Assembly: GCF_028330985.1 (NCBI RefSeq)
Contig: NZ_JAQMUE010000090.1
Location: 1-33,543 of the forward strand
From: Roseofilum reptotaenium CS-1145
Lineage (GTDB): Bacteria; Cyanobacteriota; Cyanobacteriia; Cyanobacteriales; Desertifilaceae
Length of the DNA stretch: 33,543 bases
Reading direction: 5' to 3'
Under the pieces are notes generated by a model. It worked only from the letters and a program-made list of their open reading frames with translations. It searched no databases and had not been told where the DNA came from. A program made the translations under genes and the position numbers. Below are positions 33,408 to 33,543 of this stretch, piece by piece (the stretch's first letter is position 1; the number at the start of each line of letters is the position of its first letter).

Positions 33408-33543
33408 TCAAGTCCGAGGAATCAGCTAAAATAAAAAGGCACAGCATCAAACCTAGTCATGCCAAGACGAATTCAGATAGTTGCACACCATAGCATAGAG
33501 GAACTCTTCCAAGCTTATCAGGAAGCCAAAGAAGCTTGGAAGA
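33406..33543 (+). mobile_element. Left part of an IS630-family element
   Basis: A TA dinucleotide (33406-33407) marks the likely insertion point, consistent with the TA target used by IS630-type elements. ATG 33459 opens a plus-strand transposase start, MPRRIQIVAHHSIEELFQAY, followed by QEAKEAW to the window end. The 'M.RRIQ...HHS.EEL...Y..AK' beginning is typical of IS630 transposases in cyanobacteria. No ribosome site is evident, and the DDE residues lie outside the window. Confidence 0.65.

Overview
The window looks like a chromosome segment of a cyanobacterium, probably a mesophilic multicellular one. Many copies of the HIP1 octamer GCGATCGC occur (for example at 904-911, 2167-2174 and 3346-3353). 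Several gene families are typical of or restricted to cyanobacteria and plastids: BioU-type biotin synthesis, Ycf35/DUF1257 with DUF2997 and a short ferredoxin, and a Ycf55/DUF3685-like protein. Intergenic spacers carry short tandem heptamer (STRR-type) repeats. The genus cannot be fixed from the sequence alone. No rRNA, tRNA or CRISPR array was seen.

Layout. 1-3.1 kb: a transposase start cut by the window edge, a small basic protein, a YdcF-like membrane protein, an isochorismatase-fold hydrolase plus cupin operon, and a decayed IS630-type transposase. 3.2-8.6 kb: sfsA, a polar amino-acid binding protein, an acidic helical protein, hrcA, a PD-(D/E)XK-like protein and an extended SDR. 8.8-12.6 kb: a twin-arginine PhoX-type phosphatase with a candidate Pho-type promoter, a small helical protein and a lipoprotein GDSL/SGNH hydrolase. 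12.7-14.3 kb: fragments of two different retropepsin-like genes around a long inverted repeat, then two unrecognised genes. 14.3-16.8 kb: the DUF2997-Ycf35-ferredoxin operon, divergent from bioU. 17-21 kb: an orphan Dam-type methylase, a broken Uma2 gene and a secreted FAD oxidoreductase. 21-28.8 kb: a 1129-residue STAND NTPase with pentapeptide repeats, divergent from a membrane repeat protein (with a 15-bp x 10 DNA repeat) and a Ycf55-like protein. 28.8-33.5 kb: a small hypothetical protein, a thioredoxin-fold protein, an acetyltransferase remnant, a possible effector/partner remnant, and an RTX/beta-propeller protein whose 5' end is cut by an IS630-family element running off the window.

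How the genes work together. Most genes are short, independent housekeeping units. The clearest functional groups are the hydrolase/cupin pair, the translationally coupled Ycf35-ferredoxin operon, and the divergent STAND / membrane-repeat / Ycf55-like cluster. Between them lie old insertion and decay products: IS remnants, retropepsin fragments, broken Uma2, GNAT remnant and STRR repeats. This suggests a genome with active IS traffic and frequent gene loss. Start codons were moved downstream from the longest open frame where a ribosome site, signal peptide or family start argued for it. No complete new defence system is proven. The STAND cluster and the two unrecognised gene pairs at 13.2-14.3 and 30.2-31.0 kb are the best places to look.
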